Below are positions 17,078 to 24,530 of a DNA stretch of 36,277 nucleotides, piece by piece (the stretch's first letter is position 1; each line of letters opens with the position of its first letter). The notes below the pieces were generated by a model. That model saw only the letters and a list, made by a program, of their open reading frames with translations, was not told where the DNA came from and ran no database searches. Source of the stretch: Motiliproteus sp. Its GTDB lineage: Bacteria > Pseudomonadota > Gammaproteobacteria > Pseudomonadales > Balneatricaceae. Location of the stretch: assembly GCA_026196225.1 (NCBI GenBank), contig JAPHRD010000041.1:1-36277 (forward strand). The letters run 5' to 3'. A program made the translations under genes and the position numbers.

Positions 17078-17095
17078 CGTGCACGAGCGGTATTA

Positions 17096-18139
17096 TCAGT
17101 TATCAAAGCCTACTTTATCAACCAGTTTGGAGGCTTTGGAGCGGTTGGCGGCGACGGTTGCCAGGCTCAAGTCATCAGCTTTGAACTCACCCATGTACTT
17201 GTTGATCAGGGTGGACTTAGGCGTACCTGGGCGAACTGGGAACTCGAAGTTCTCCTGTGCGTACATGTACTGCGCCAGCGGGCTGGCCAGGAACTCCATC
17301 AACTTGACGGCATTTTCCTTGTTTTTAGCGTGCTTGGTCAGTACCACGCCGCTGATATTCATATGCGCGCCGCGGTCCGCTTGGTTCGGGAAGATCAGGT
17401 TAACGGACTGAGCCCAGCCGATCTGTTCAGGCTTCTTAGCGTTGGTGATCATTTTACCGAAGTAGTAAGAGTTACCCAGTGCGATATCACAAACACCTTC
17501 TTTAACCGCTTTAACCTGAGCACGGTCGTTACCTTGTGGCTTGCGAGCCAGGTTGGCTTTCACGCCCTGCAGCCATTTTTCTGCTTCAGCTTCGCCGTGG
17601 GTGGCGATCATGCTGGAGATCAGAGACAGATTGTAAGTGTGCTTGCCGCTACGGGTGCAGATTTTACCTTTCCACTTAGGGTCGGCCAGGTCTTCGTATG
17701 ACTTGATTTCGCCCTCTTTCACGCGCTCTTTGGAGGCGTAGATGATACGAGAGCGGGTTGTCAGACCGAACCACTCATTATTGGGGTCGCGGTATTGAGT
17801 AGGGATGTTCTTTACCAGAACTTCGCTCTTTACTGGTTGAGTCAGGCCCTTGTTGACGATGTCGTAGACGGGACCGATATCAGGTGTCAGGAACAGGTCG
17901 GCGTTGGTGTTTTGACCTTCGTTTTCGATTCGTTCGATCAGACCTTTCTTGGCAAAGACGACGTTTGCTTTGATGCCGGTCTCTTCAGTAAATGCTTTCA
18001 GCATAGGCTTGATCAGGAAGGCCTGACGAGCTGAATAGATGTTTACTTCTTCAGCTGCTTGGGCTGGGAGAGCGATGGCAGCGGCCATTGGTAGCAGAGT
18101 GGCGGCAGAAAGCTGTTTGATGCCTTTAAGCGAAAACAT
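17096..18139 (-). CDS. fbpA: Periplasmic ferric iron-binding protein FbpA
   Basis: The solute-binding subunit of the iron importer, 347 residues. A Sec signal peptide (LSAATLLPMAAAIALPAQA, cleavage after Ala28) precedes EEVNIYSARQAFLIKPML, the typical FbpA/FutA N-terminus. The tyrosine pair that coordinates Fe(III) in transferrin-like FbpA proteins is Tyr225-Tyr226 in LGNSYYFGKM. Other family segments are DLFLTPDIGPVYDI and GLTTRSRIIYASKE. It is the first gene of a minus-strand unit with fbpB, under a promoter carrying a Fur-box-like palindrome. Its downstream hairpin would favour more binding protein than permease, the usual ratio. Confidence 0.94.
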   Translation of the reverse strand: MFSLKGIKQLSAATLLPMAAAIALPAQAAEEVNIYSARQAFLIKPMLKAFTEETGIKANVVFAKKGLIERIENEGQNTNADLFLTPDIGPVYDIVNKGLTQPVKSEVLVKNIPTQYRDPNNEWFGLTTRSRIIYASKERVKEGEIKSYEDLADPKWKGKICTRSGKHTYNLSLISSMIATHGEAEAEKWLQGVKANLARKPQGNDRAQVKAVKEGVCDIALGNSYYFGKMITNAKKPEQIGWAQSVNLIFPNQADRGAHMNISGVVLTKHAKNKENAVKLMEFLASPLAQYMYAQENFEFPVRPGTPKSTLINKYMGEFKADDLSLATVAANRSKASKLVDKVGFDN

Positions 18140-18174
18140 AGAGTCTAAACCTCATTGGTGTTGATCTAAATAGC

Positions 18175-18213
18175 AATGAGAAGGATTCTTATTAAATTTA
18201 CGCAATAAGTCAA
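18175..18213 (-). promoter_or_regulatory. Promoter with Fur box upstream of fbpA
   Basis: On the minus strand TTGACT (plus 18208-18213) and TAAGAA (plus 18186-18191) are spaced 16 bases apart. A 19-bp Fur-like palindrome spans 18175-18193 and covers the -10; its half sites AATGAGAA and TTCTTATT match at seven of eight positions. It shares AATAAGAAT with the fbpC site, so both halves of the transporter are probably co-repressed by iron. Confidence 0.7.
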
Positions 18214-18222
18214 CGGTTTTTG

Positions 18223-18239
18223 GAAATGATTCTTGATTA
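18223..18239 (-). promoter_or_regulatory. Possible second Fur site upstream of fbpA
   Basis: The minus-strand reading of this segment contains AAGAATCATTTC, one mismatch from AAGAATGATTTC in the fbpC site. It lies just upstream of the fbpA -35. The palindrome is incomplete, so this is tentative. Confidence 0.35.
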
Positions 18240-18253
18240 CGGTTAAGTTTTGG

Positions 18254-18961
18254 CTAGAAAAGTTTGGCTAGTAAAACAGGGAGTGCGGTTTCTACGCGAA
18301 GAATTCGTCGACCAAGTTCAACGGGGGTAAACCCAAGGTGCTCCAATTTGTCGACTTCATAGGGGATAAACCCGCCTTCAGGACCGATCGCTAAGACTGT
18401 CTCTTCTTGGTTTGAAGAGGGGCAGGGTGATGCATGATAAGGGTGAGCCACAAGGCAGCGCTTGCCGTCAGCGATCGATGGTAGTTCATCTTCTACAAAG
18501 GGTTTAAAGCGCTTTTGTAGTTGTACCTTAGGCAGTTGGGTGTCGACCCCTTGTTCTAATCCCAGCAGCAGGTGTTCTCGAATCTTTTCCGGCTGAAGCC
18601 AAGGTGATTGCCAGTAGCTTTTTTCCACTCGAAAGCTGTTGATAAGAATCAGTTCCCGCACGCCCATGGTGGCGCAGGTTTGAAAAATTCGTTTCAACAC
18701 CTTCGGGCGTGGTAGAGCCATCAGCAGAGTTAAAGGAAGTTGTGGCGGCGGCGCGCAATCAAGAATGACATCTAAGGTAATACGTTCGGATGAATACTGA
18801 ACGATGGTGGCAGTACCCATATCACCTCCGATGAGGCCGACACGCAATTCGTCTCCAGCTTTGACCCGATGAACGTCAAGTATGTGTTGGCAACGGCGGC
18901 CGCTGACAGTAGCGCGGCTGCTGGTTTCAAAATCGCTGTCTTCAAGTAAAACAATATTCAT
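18254..18961 (-). CDS. rsmE: 16S rRNA m3U1498 methyltransferase RsmE
   Basis: A SPOUT-family methyltransferase that N3-methylates U1498 of 16S rRNA with S-adenosylmethionine. The C-terminal trefoil-knot signatures are clear: LAIGPEGGFIPYEVDKLEH and LGRRILRVETALPVLLAKL. The N-terminal PUA-like domain has RRCQHILDVHRVKAGDELRVG. I use ATG 18961 (MNIVLLEDSDFE), giving 235 residues near the family norm; the frame stays open upstream for 18 more codons without family similarity. It precedes fbpA on the same strand by 114 bases, but the iron-regulated promoter in that gap suggests independent expression. Confidence 0.94.
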   Translation of the reverse strand: MNIVLLEDSDFETSSRATVSGRRCQHILDVHRVKAGDELRVGLIGGDMGTATIVQYSSERITLDVILDCAPPPQLPLTLLMALPRPKVLKRIFQTCATMGVRELILINSFRVEKSYWQSPWLQPEKIREHLLLGLEQGVDTQLPKVQLQKRFKPFVEDELPSIADGKRCLVAHPYHASPCPSSNQEETVLAIGPEGGFIPYEVDKLEHLGFTPVELGRRILRVETALPVLLAKLF

Positions 18962-19381
18962 CGGGGTGGTTCGAATGCCTGTTGATTGTTGGCCGCTTAG
19001 TTTACAGCGATGCACAAAAATTCGGAGTGTTTAAAGAATAAATACCTGGTTTTAATCAGAATCTGCGTAGTACTACGTATAGATTATCCGTTGTCCAAGC
19101 TGTAAAAACATGAGGTTGATCGGATTGCGTTGAATGAAGTTCATCTATACTGGCTAGTATTGCCGTGATCGCCGATTTCAATGAGTTCGCTAATCAAAGA
19201 GCCTGACCGTTGGCTTTAATTAGAAAGTTTATAGCTATCGCGATAGGTTAACTGTTTGTAATAGATGTAGATGTTTGTAGGTGGTTCATCGGGGGCTTCT
19301 ATGCATTCCAACGCAGTAACAGGTTAAATAAATAAGTCTTCGACGCTCAAAAATTAAAATAATTTCTAGGAGAAAGACTTC
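18962..19381 (+). promoter_or_regulatory. Regulatory region upstream of dctP (420-base gene-free stretch)
   Basis: No gene is supported here. It contains a perfect 12-bp palindrome CGTAGTACTACG (19066-19077) and an 11-bp palindrome ATGAAGTTCAT (19134-19144). A possible promoter consists of TTGCGT (19125-19130) and TATACT (19146-19151) with a short 15-base spacer that contains the second palindrome. AGGAG at about 19368 is the dctP Shine-Dalgarno. I found no well-spaced sigma54 element, which many DctBD-controlled TRAP operons have. Confidence 0.4.
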
Positions 19382-20476
19382 ATGAAAAGACGTGATTTGC
19401 TTAAGTCCGGCTTGGTCGGCCTGGGTGGTGTGGCTGCAGCATCAACGCTTTCTGCGCCAGCAATCGCCAAAGGACGAATGGAAATCAATATGGTTTCTAC
19501 TTGGCCTCGTGATTTTCCTGGTCTCGGTACCGGTGCACAGCGTTTTGCCAAACGCCTCAGTGATATGAGTGATGGCAGAATTCAGGTGAACTATTTCGCA
19601 GGTGGCGAGCGGGTTAAGCCCTTTGACTCCTTCGATGAGGTCGCTTCTGGAAATGCTCAGATTTACCATGGCGCTGAGTATTACTGGAAAGGTAAGCACC
19701 CTGGTTTTGCCTACTTTACCGGTGTTCCTTTCGGTTTGACCTATACCGAGATGAATGCCTGGATTCGCTTTGGCGGCGGTCAGGAACTGTGGGATGAGCT
19801 GGCTGGAAACTTTGGGGTTAAAGGCCTGATGTGCGGTAATACTGGCGTTCAAATGGGCGGCTGGTTCCGTAAAGAAATTGAGTCTGTTGATGATCTCAAA
19901 GGCTTGAAAATGCGTATCCCTGGCCTTGGTGGTGATGTTATGGCCAAGCTAGGTGCTTCTCCAGTATCCCTGCCTGGTAGCCAGATCTATGAGAATCTGG
20001 TGTCCGGTGCTATCGATGCTACTGAGTGGGTAGGTCCTTGGAATGACAGCTTTATGAAATTCTATGAAGCGGCCAAGTATTACTATTACCCAGGTATGCA
20101 TGAGCCAGGCACCATGTTGTCCATCGGTGTTAACAAAGAGTGGTGGGAAGGCCTGTCTAAGGCTGATCAGCTGATGATCGAAGCGGCCTCCTCCATGGAA
20201 AATGACGTCATGATGTCGGAGTACAATGCCAAAAACGGTGCTTATCTGGCCAAGTTGATTAACGAGCAGGGTGTGAAGTTGCGCCAATTCAATGACGAGA
20301 TCTATGACGCCTTTGGCGAAGCAGCTGATGAGGTCTACGAAGAAACCCGTCAGCATAGTGATCTAGCCAACAGAATCCACGAGAGCTTTATTAATGCTCG
20401 TTCTGAAGTGGGTGCCTGGGCCAAGATTTCTGACCAGGCTTACGTCGCACAGCGTAACCGGGTACTGGATCTGTAA
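19382..20476 (+). CDS. dctP: TRAP transporter substrate-binding protein (TakP/lactate-type DctP)
   Basis: The periplasmic binding subunit of a TRAP transporter, 364 residues. The N-terminus MKRRDLLKSGLVGLGGVAAA...APAIAKG is a twin-arginine (Tat) signal with an RRDLLK core. Family landmarks include MSDGRIQVNYFAGGE, GNTGVQMGGWF (Gln157), LKMRIPGLGG (Arg178, the carboxylate-binding Arg) and ATEWVGPWND (Glu215-Trp216). The Gln and Glu-Trp positions match the metal-assisted 2-oxo/2-hydroxy acid binding mode of TakP and the Thermus calcium-lactate protein. The neighbouring lutABC operon makes lactate or a related 2-hydroxy/2-keto acid the likely substrate; this is inference. dctQ and dctM follow on the same strand, after a strong hairpin. 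Confidence 0.9.
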   Translation: MKRRDLLKSGLVGLGGVAAASTLSAPAIAKGRMEINMVSTWPRDFPGLGTGAQRFAKRLSDMSDGRIQVNYFAGGERVKPFDSFDEVASGNAQIYHGAEYYWKGKHPGFAYFTGVPFGLTYTEMNAWIRFGGGQELWDELAGNFGVKGLMCGNTGVQMGGWFRKEIESVDDLKGLKMRIPGLGGDVMAKLGASPVSLPGSQIYENLVSGAIDATEWVGPWNDSFMKFYEAAKYYYYPGMHEPGTMLSIGVNKEWWEGLSKADQLMIEAASSMENDVMMSEYNAKNGAYLAKLINEQGVKLRQFNDEIYDAFGEAADEVYEETRQHSDLANRIHESFINARSEVGAWAKISDQAYVAQRNRVLDL

Positions 20477-20495
20477 TCGGGTCGTTGTACTGAGT

Positions 20496-20537
20496 AAGCA
20501 ACAGGAGGAGCCTTTTTTGGGGCTCCTCCTGTTGCTT
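20496..20537 (+). repeat. Perfect 17-bp hairpin between dctP and dctQ
   Basis: AAGCAACAGGAGGAGCC (20496-20512) is exactly repeated in reverse complement at 20521-20537, with an 8-base T-rich loop. There is no following T-run, so it is more likely a 3'-end stabiliser or processing/attenuation hairpin that keeps dctP mRNA above dctQM than a full terminator. Confidence 0.9.
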
Positions 20538-20581
20538 AAAACAATCAAATTCTTTTCTTACGGCGATGGCCGAATCTTAAT

Positions 20582-20602
20582 TGCCAAGCTCCTTGCTTGG
20601 CA
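20582..20602 (+). repeat. Second hairpin in the dctP-dctQ gap
   Basis: TGCCAAGC (20582-20589) and GCTTGGCA (20595-20602) form a perfect 8-bp stem with a 5-base loop, about 60 bases before the dctQ start. Confidence 0.7.
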
Positions 20603-20660
20603 CAATACTCATTACTAGTTGTAGTGAATGCTGATAAAAACTTTCTAACAACAGGCGTTT

Positions 20661-21749
20661 ATGATGACTGAAGTCAACACGCATGAGGCGATGGGAGATA
20701 CGCCGCAAGAAGGGCGAGAGTCCCTGCCCAATCTAGAGGTTCCCAACGCGCCGCTGGACAAACTGGTGCGTATATTTTCCATCTCCGTTGTAGTCATTAC
20801 CGTTGTTTTTCTCTTTAACGATTACCTTATTTTCTGGCAGGGCTGGCCCGGTATGCTGGATTTGCTGGCACATCTGCAATGGCTCGGTGAGCCGCTTAAA
20901 AAGCCTTTGGAAGCAGGTCAAGTTAGTCAGGGATGGATTCAGCTGTTTACCTATTTTGGCGGAATTGGGCTGGTGGCCGCTTACGTGCTTGCGACCCCTA
21001 AGCGTGGTTTGCGGCAGGATTCGGCCTACCTGTCGGCATTTTCGGCCTACGTGATTCGTGCGGCTTTCTGGATGGTTTTCCTGGTAGGGCTGGTGGATAT
21101 GACCATCTCTTTGCTTCGGGTTGAGGAATTGCTGGCTTCGGTGATTGGTGATGAGATCACCCAGAATTTAGGACGCCCCAGTTACAGAGGGGAGTACGTC
21201 CATTATCCGCTGATCGGATTGAGTTTTCTTATTGCCCTTTTTGCTCGTTCGTTAGGTTTTACCTGGTTGGCGTTTTTGGTGGTGATTGCTGAATTTCAGA
21301 TTGTTATTTTTCGGTTTGTATTTTCCTACGAGCAAGCCTTTATGGGCGATCTAGTTCGTTTCTGGTACGCGGCTCTGTTCCTGTTTGCCAGCGCTCACAC
21401 CTTAGTAATCGAAGGGCATGTGCGAGTCGATGTGCTTTATGCCCACTTTTCTCAGCGCGCCAAAGCCTGGTCGAACACCGTAGGTTTGCTGACTTTGGGG
21501 CTACCGCTATGTTGGATTATTTTGACCATGGGGATGTGGGGCAAAGGCAGTAGCATCAATAGTCCGTTGCTTAGTTTTGAAATATCCCAGAGTGGCTATG
21601 GAATGTATGTGAAGTATCTGATGGTCGCGTTTTTAGTGTTCTTTGCTTTTTCCATGATTGTGCAGTTCTGCAGCTATCTTTTGAGCAATATTGCCGATCT
21701 TCGTAATGAACCGGGGCGAGACAAGCCTGCGGTTACTTTTAGTCACTAA
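20661..21749 (+). CDS. dctQ: TRAP transporter small permease subunit (large-form DctQ)
   Basis: The DctQ-type membrane subunit, but 362 residues instead of the usual 160-200. The classic DctQ signature EGHVRVDVLY is at residues 251-260, so the conventional domain is the C-terminal half. The first half adds about four hydrophobic segments (near residues 36-58, 92-112, 127-152 and 182-222, the last possibly two) after a 30-residue polar N-terminus. Two adjacent ATGs (20661, 20664) are possible starts; an AGG at 20653-20655 serves either. It lies 27 bases upstream of dctM and should pair with it in the membrane. The function of the extra helices is unknown to me. Confidence 0.87.
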   Translation: MMTEVNTHEAMGDTPQEGRESLPNLEVPNAPLDKLVRIFSISVVVITVVFLFNDYLIFWQGWPGMLDLLAHLQWLGEPLKKPLEAGQVSQGWIQLFTYFGGIGLVAAYVLATPKRGLRQDSAYLSAFSAYVIRAAFWMVFLVGLVDMTISLLRVEELLASVIGDEITQNLGRPSYRGEYVHYPLIGLSFLIALFARSLGFTWLAFLVVIAEFQIVIFRFVFSYEQAFMGDLVRFWYAALFLFASAHTLVIEGHVRVDVLYAHFSQRAKAWSNTVGLLTLGLPLCWIILTMGMWGKGSSINSPLLSFEISQSGYGMYVKYLMVAFLVFFAFSMIVQFCSYLLSNIADLRNEPGRDKPAVTFSH

Positions 21750-21776
21750 AGGCACAGCTGGAAAAAGGATCGATTG

Positions 21777-24434
21777 ATGGAATTACTCTTTCTTCTAATA
21801 CTCGTGCTGTTAATGGTGACTGCGCTGACGTCAGGTTTCCCTGTTGCCTTCTCGTTGCCGGGTTCAGCAATTTTGGCCATCGCTTTGGCAGCGCTCTGTG
21901 GATGGCTATTTGCCGGCGATCCGGATGCGTATTTTGCCCATGGCGGGCCTACCCAGTGGCTCAGTGCCGGGGTAACTAATTTCCGAAGTCTCTATTGGGA
22001 TGTTGAGCGGGATACGCTGATCGCGATTCCGCTGTTTATCTTTATGGGCATCATGTTGCAGCGTTCAAAGATCGCCGAAGATCTTTTGGTGGCCATGGCT
22101 CAGTTGTTTGGTCCGGTCCCGGGTGGCTTGGGAATCTCTGTGGTGTTGGTGGGTGCCTTGTTGGCGGCGACCACTGGTATTGTCGGCGCTACAGTCATCG
22201 CTATGGGCTTGATCTCCTTGCCCGCCATGCTTCGCAACAACTACTCGAAGTCGCTAGCCACGGGCACTATCTGTGCCTCGGGAACCCTGGGGCAGATCAT
22301 CCCTCCTTCTATCGTTCTGATCATTCTTGCTGACCAGCTATCCAGTGCCGCCGACCAAGCCAGTACTGCCCGTAAAGCCGAGTACAAAGCAGCTACAGGC
22401 GAGTTCGCCATGCCATCCACCTTCGATATCACTTCTGCCAGTGCCGGTGATATGTTTATGGGGGCGTTGATCCCCGGTTTGGTTTTGGTAGGACTCTATG
22501 TTCTCTACATATTGGTTTCTGCGTTGATCAAGCCGGAATCAGCACCGCCGGTTCCTTATGACGGCAAGTATGACCGTTATTTTGTGAAAAACATTCTGCT
22601 GGCTTTGGTGCCACCATTAACTCTGATCTTTGTAGTGCTCGGTTCTATTATTCTGGGCATCGCCACCGTTAATCAGGCGGGAGCCATCGGTGCTGTTGGT
22701 GCAATGATTATGGGAGGGTATCGGCTTACTGCGGGTACCCGAAACAGTTACTATCCCGCCATTCTGGCCATCGGCTCGACTGTAGCCATTATGGTGATCT
22801 TGGGGCAGTACGATCTCAACATTAAGAGCATCAAAACCGATGAGGATGCCTTTGGCATTATGCTGGCCGGTATCGCTGTTTCCGGGTTGATGATCGCGGT
22901 GACCTGGAGCGCCTGGCGGGCTTACAAGATCGAAAACACACTCAACGAGGTGATGCTGGAAACCGCCAAGACCACCTCTATGGTGTTTATCATTCTGGTG
23001 GGTGCTGCGATGCTGACCTCGGCGTTCCGTGGTTTTGGCGGTGAGGAGTTGGTAAAAGAGTTCCTTACTGGCTTGCCCGGCGGCTTCTGGACCCAGTTTA
23101 TCGTGGTCATGGCGGTGATCTTCCTGCTGGGTTTCTTCCTCGATTTTATCGAAATTGCGGTTGTTGTTGTGCCGATTGTAGCGCCAATATTGTTGGCTGA
23201 TCCCGGTGCGAATGTTACCGCTGTATGGTTGGGTGTGATGATCGGCCTGAATATTCAGACATCGTTCCTGACGCCGCCCTTTGGCTTTGCACTGTTTTAC
23301 TTGCGAGGTGTGGCGCCTAAGATCGTCAAGACCCTGCATATCTATAAGGGCGCGGTGGTCTTTATCGGCCTGCAGCTACTGGCGTTGGCCATTACCGGCT
23401 TCTTTCCCAGTCTGGTCAACTATCTTCCCAATCGAACCTATCTCACCTCGGAAACGGCACCGCCGCCCATGAACCCGAGGCTGCAGAGCTGTCTTGAAGA
23501 CTATGTGTTTGAGCGTTATGTCACCGATCGTGAGCAGATCAATAGCGCCATTACTCGTTTCCAGGGATTGGATATCAGCTATCTGCCTAAGAAACAGCAG
23601 AAAGCCTTGAAAGCCAGTCAGGATAAAGTGGCCGAGACCTTCGATCGCGTATCTGATATAGAAACCGCTGAGCAGGCTTTACTGGCTTATGGTCCGGAGT
23701 ATCGTCCTCTGCATCAGCAGGTCAGGGGTATTCAGCGAGATGTTCGCAAGCTGGATGAGCAGATCCGCTTGGTGGATCGAGATCGCTCTCGTGCCACCCG
23801 AGAAGATATCGTCGATGATGCTCTGGTGGCGCAATTGCAGCAGCGCGTCGATCAGCTGAAGCAACAGAAGGCTCAGCTGGAGGCGCAAATTCCGGATGCA
23901 TGGGAGCAGGCGCGTAAACAGTACGTCGAATTGTCCAAGGCAGAGAAGAAGGCTCGGGGGATTTACCGTAGTCACGTTGATGGCGTCTACGAAAGCGTCG
24001 TGAAAGTGCGTGATATGGCTGCAGGAGCAGAAGATTTGGCGGCCTTGGAATCGGAGCTTGTTCAGCTGGAATCGGTCATCACCACGCTGCCGGGGAAAGA
24101 GGCTCTCGAAAAGGTGAAGGCGGTTTCCAAGCGTTTCAGCAGTGTTAAGGCTACCAGCGGCATCAAGTCGAAACTGTCGAAAGCGGCGAAAGCGCTGAAG
24201 AAGGATAAGACGGAGAAAGCACTGAAGGCGTTGGCTGATGCCAAGAAGGTCTTTGCTTCCGAAGTGGAGTGGCGACGTCGCGCTTTGCGTGAGCTGGAGC
24301 CTGAGTTAGCAGTGTTAAATGAGGCGATCAAGCACTCTATCGGTTTGCGTATGCAGGAGCGGTTGACTATCGATCAGGCCGAGCAGATAGCGGCTTGTCA
24401 GTCGGTGCACCGGGATATCTCACTGAACTTCTAA
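21777..24434 (+). CDS. dctM: TRAP transporter large permease DctM with long C-terminal coiled-coil extension
   Basis: DctM is the ion-coupled transport subunit of TRAP systems. Residues 1-550 contain the permease, with DctM landmarks GATVIAMGLISLPAML, ICASGTLGQIIPPSIVLIIL and the matching second hairpin LNIQTSFLTPPFGFALFYLRG. It already has extra internal segments compared with the usual ~430 residues. From about residue 555 to 885 there is a soluble, highly charged region rich in Lys, Glu, Gln and Ala, with long helical stretches (LVAQLQQRVDQLKQQKAQLEA; KAAKALKKDKTEKALKALAD) that read as coiled coil. ATG 21777 is chosen over a TTG three bases upstream because of the GGAAAAAGGA purine tract before it. 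A strong terminator follows. Confidence 0.9.
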   Translation: MELLFLLILVLLMVTALTSGFPVAFSLPGSAILAIALAALCGWLFAGDPDAYFAHGGPTQWLSAGVTNFRSLYWDVERDTLIAIPLFIFMGIMLQRSKIAEDLLVAMAQLFGPVPGGLGISVVLVGALLAATTGIVGATVIAMGLISLPAMLRNNYSKSLATGTICASGTLGQIIPPSIVLIILADQLSSAADQASTARKAEYKAATGEFAMPSTFDITSASAGDMFMGALIPGLVLVGLYVLYILVSALIKPESAPPVPYDGKYDRYFVKNILLALVPPLTLIFVVLGSIILGIATVNQAGAIGAVGAMIMGGYRLTAGTRNSYYPAILAIGSTVAIMVILGQYDLNIKSIKTDEDAFGIMLAGIAVSGLMIAVTWSAWRAYKIENTLNEVMLETAKTTSMVFIILVGAAMLTSAFRGFGGEELVKEFLTGLPGGFWTQFIVVMAVIFLLGFFLDFIEIAVVVVPIVAPILLADPGANVTAVWLGVMIGLNIQTSFLTPPFGFALFYLRGVAPKIVKTLHIYKGAVVFIGLQLLALAITGFFPSLVNYLPNRTYLTSETAPPPMNPRLQSCLEDYVFERYVTDREQINSAITRFQGLDISYLPKKQQKALKASQDKVAETFDRVSDIETAEQALLAYGPEYRPLHQQVRGIQRDVRKLDEQIRLVDRDRSRATREDIVDDALVAQLQQRVDQLKQQKAQLEAQIPDAWEQARKQYVELSKAEKKARGIYRSHVDGVYESVVKVRDMAAGAEDLAALESELVQLESVITTLPGKEALEKVKAVSKRFSSVKATSGIKSKLSKAAKALKKDKTEKALKALADAKKVFASEVEWRRRALRELEPELAVLNEAIKHSIGLRMQERLTIDQAEQIAACQSVHRDISLNF

Positions 24435-24461
24435 AACCGAACGTCATAAAAGGAAAGCAGG

Positions 24462-24494
24462 AAAAAGCCGCGCAGAACAGCGCGGTTTTTTTTT
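24462..24494. terminator. Terminator between dctM and lutC
   Basis: CCGCGC (24468-24473) and GCGCGG (24480-24485) with a 6-base loop, followed by nine T residues and preceded by five A residues, so it can end both convergent operons. Confidence 0.93.
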
Positions 24495-24530
24495 GTATCT
24501 ATTAATCCGAATTATTGGTCTTTCAGGTGA

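Noticed and set aside
19150-19166. TGGC...TTGC upstream of dctP looked like a sigma54 promoter.
   Set aside because: The distance between the GG and GC elements is two bases too short for a sigma54 -24/-12 element.
11553-19293. The 11-mer GGTTCATCGGG occurs upstream of both pilA (11553-11563) and dctP (19283-19293).
   Set aside because: Exact 11-base matches are expected many times by chance in a 36-kb window, and the contexts differ.
22617-23339. A 240-codon open frame on the minus strand inside dctM.
   Set aside because: It is antisense to a conserved permease, its product is low-complexity and His/Gln-rich, and no ribosome-binding site is evident.
21777-24434. The DctM C-terminal tail as a frameshifted or separately translated gene.
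   Set aside because: The frame is continuous and codon use looks even across the junction; no stop or ribosome-binding site separates the parts. Resequencing could still test it.
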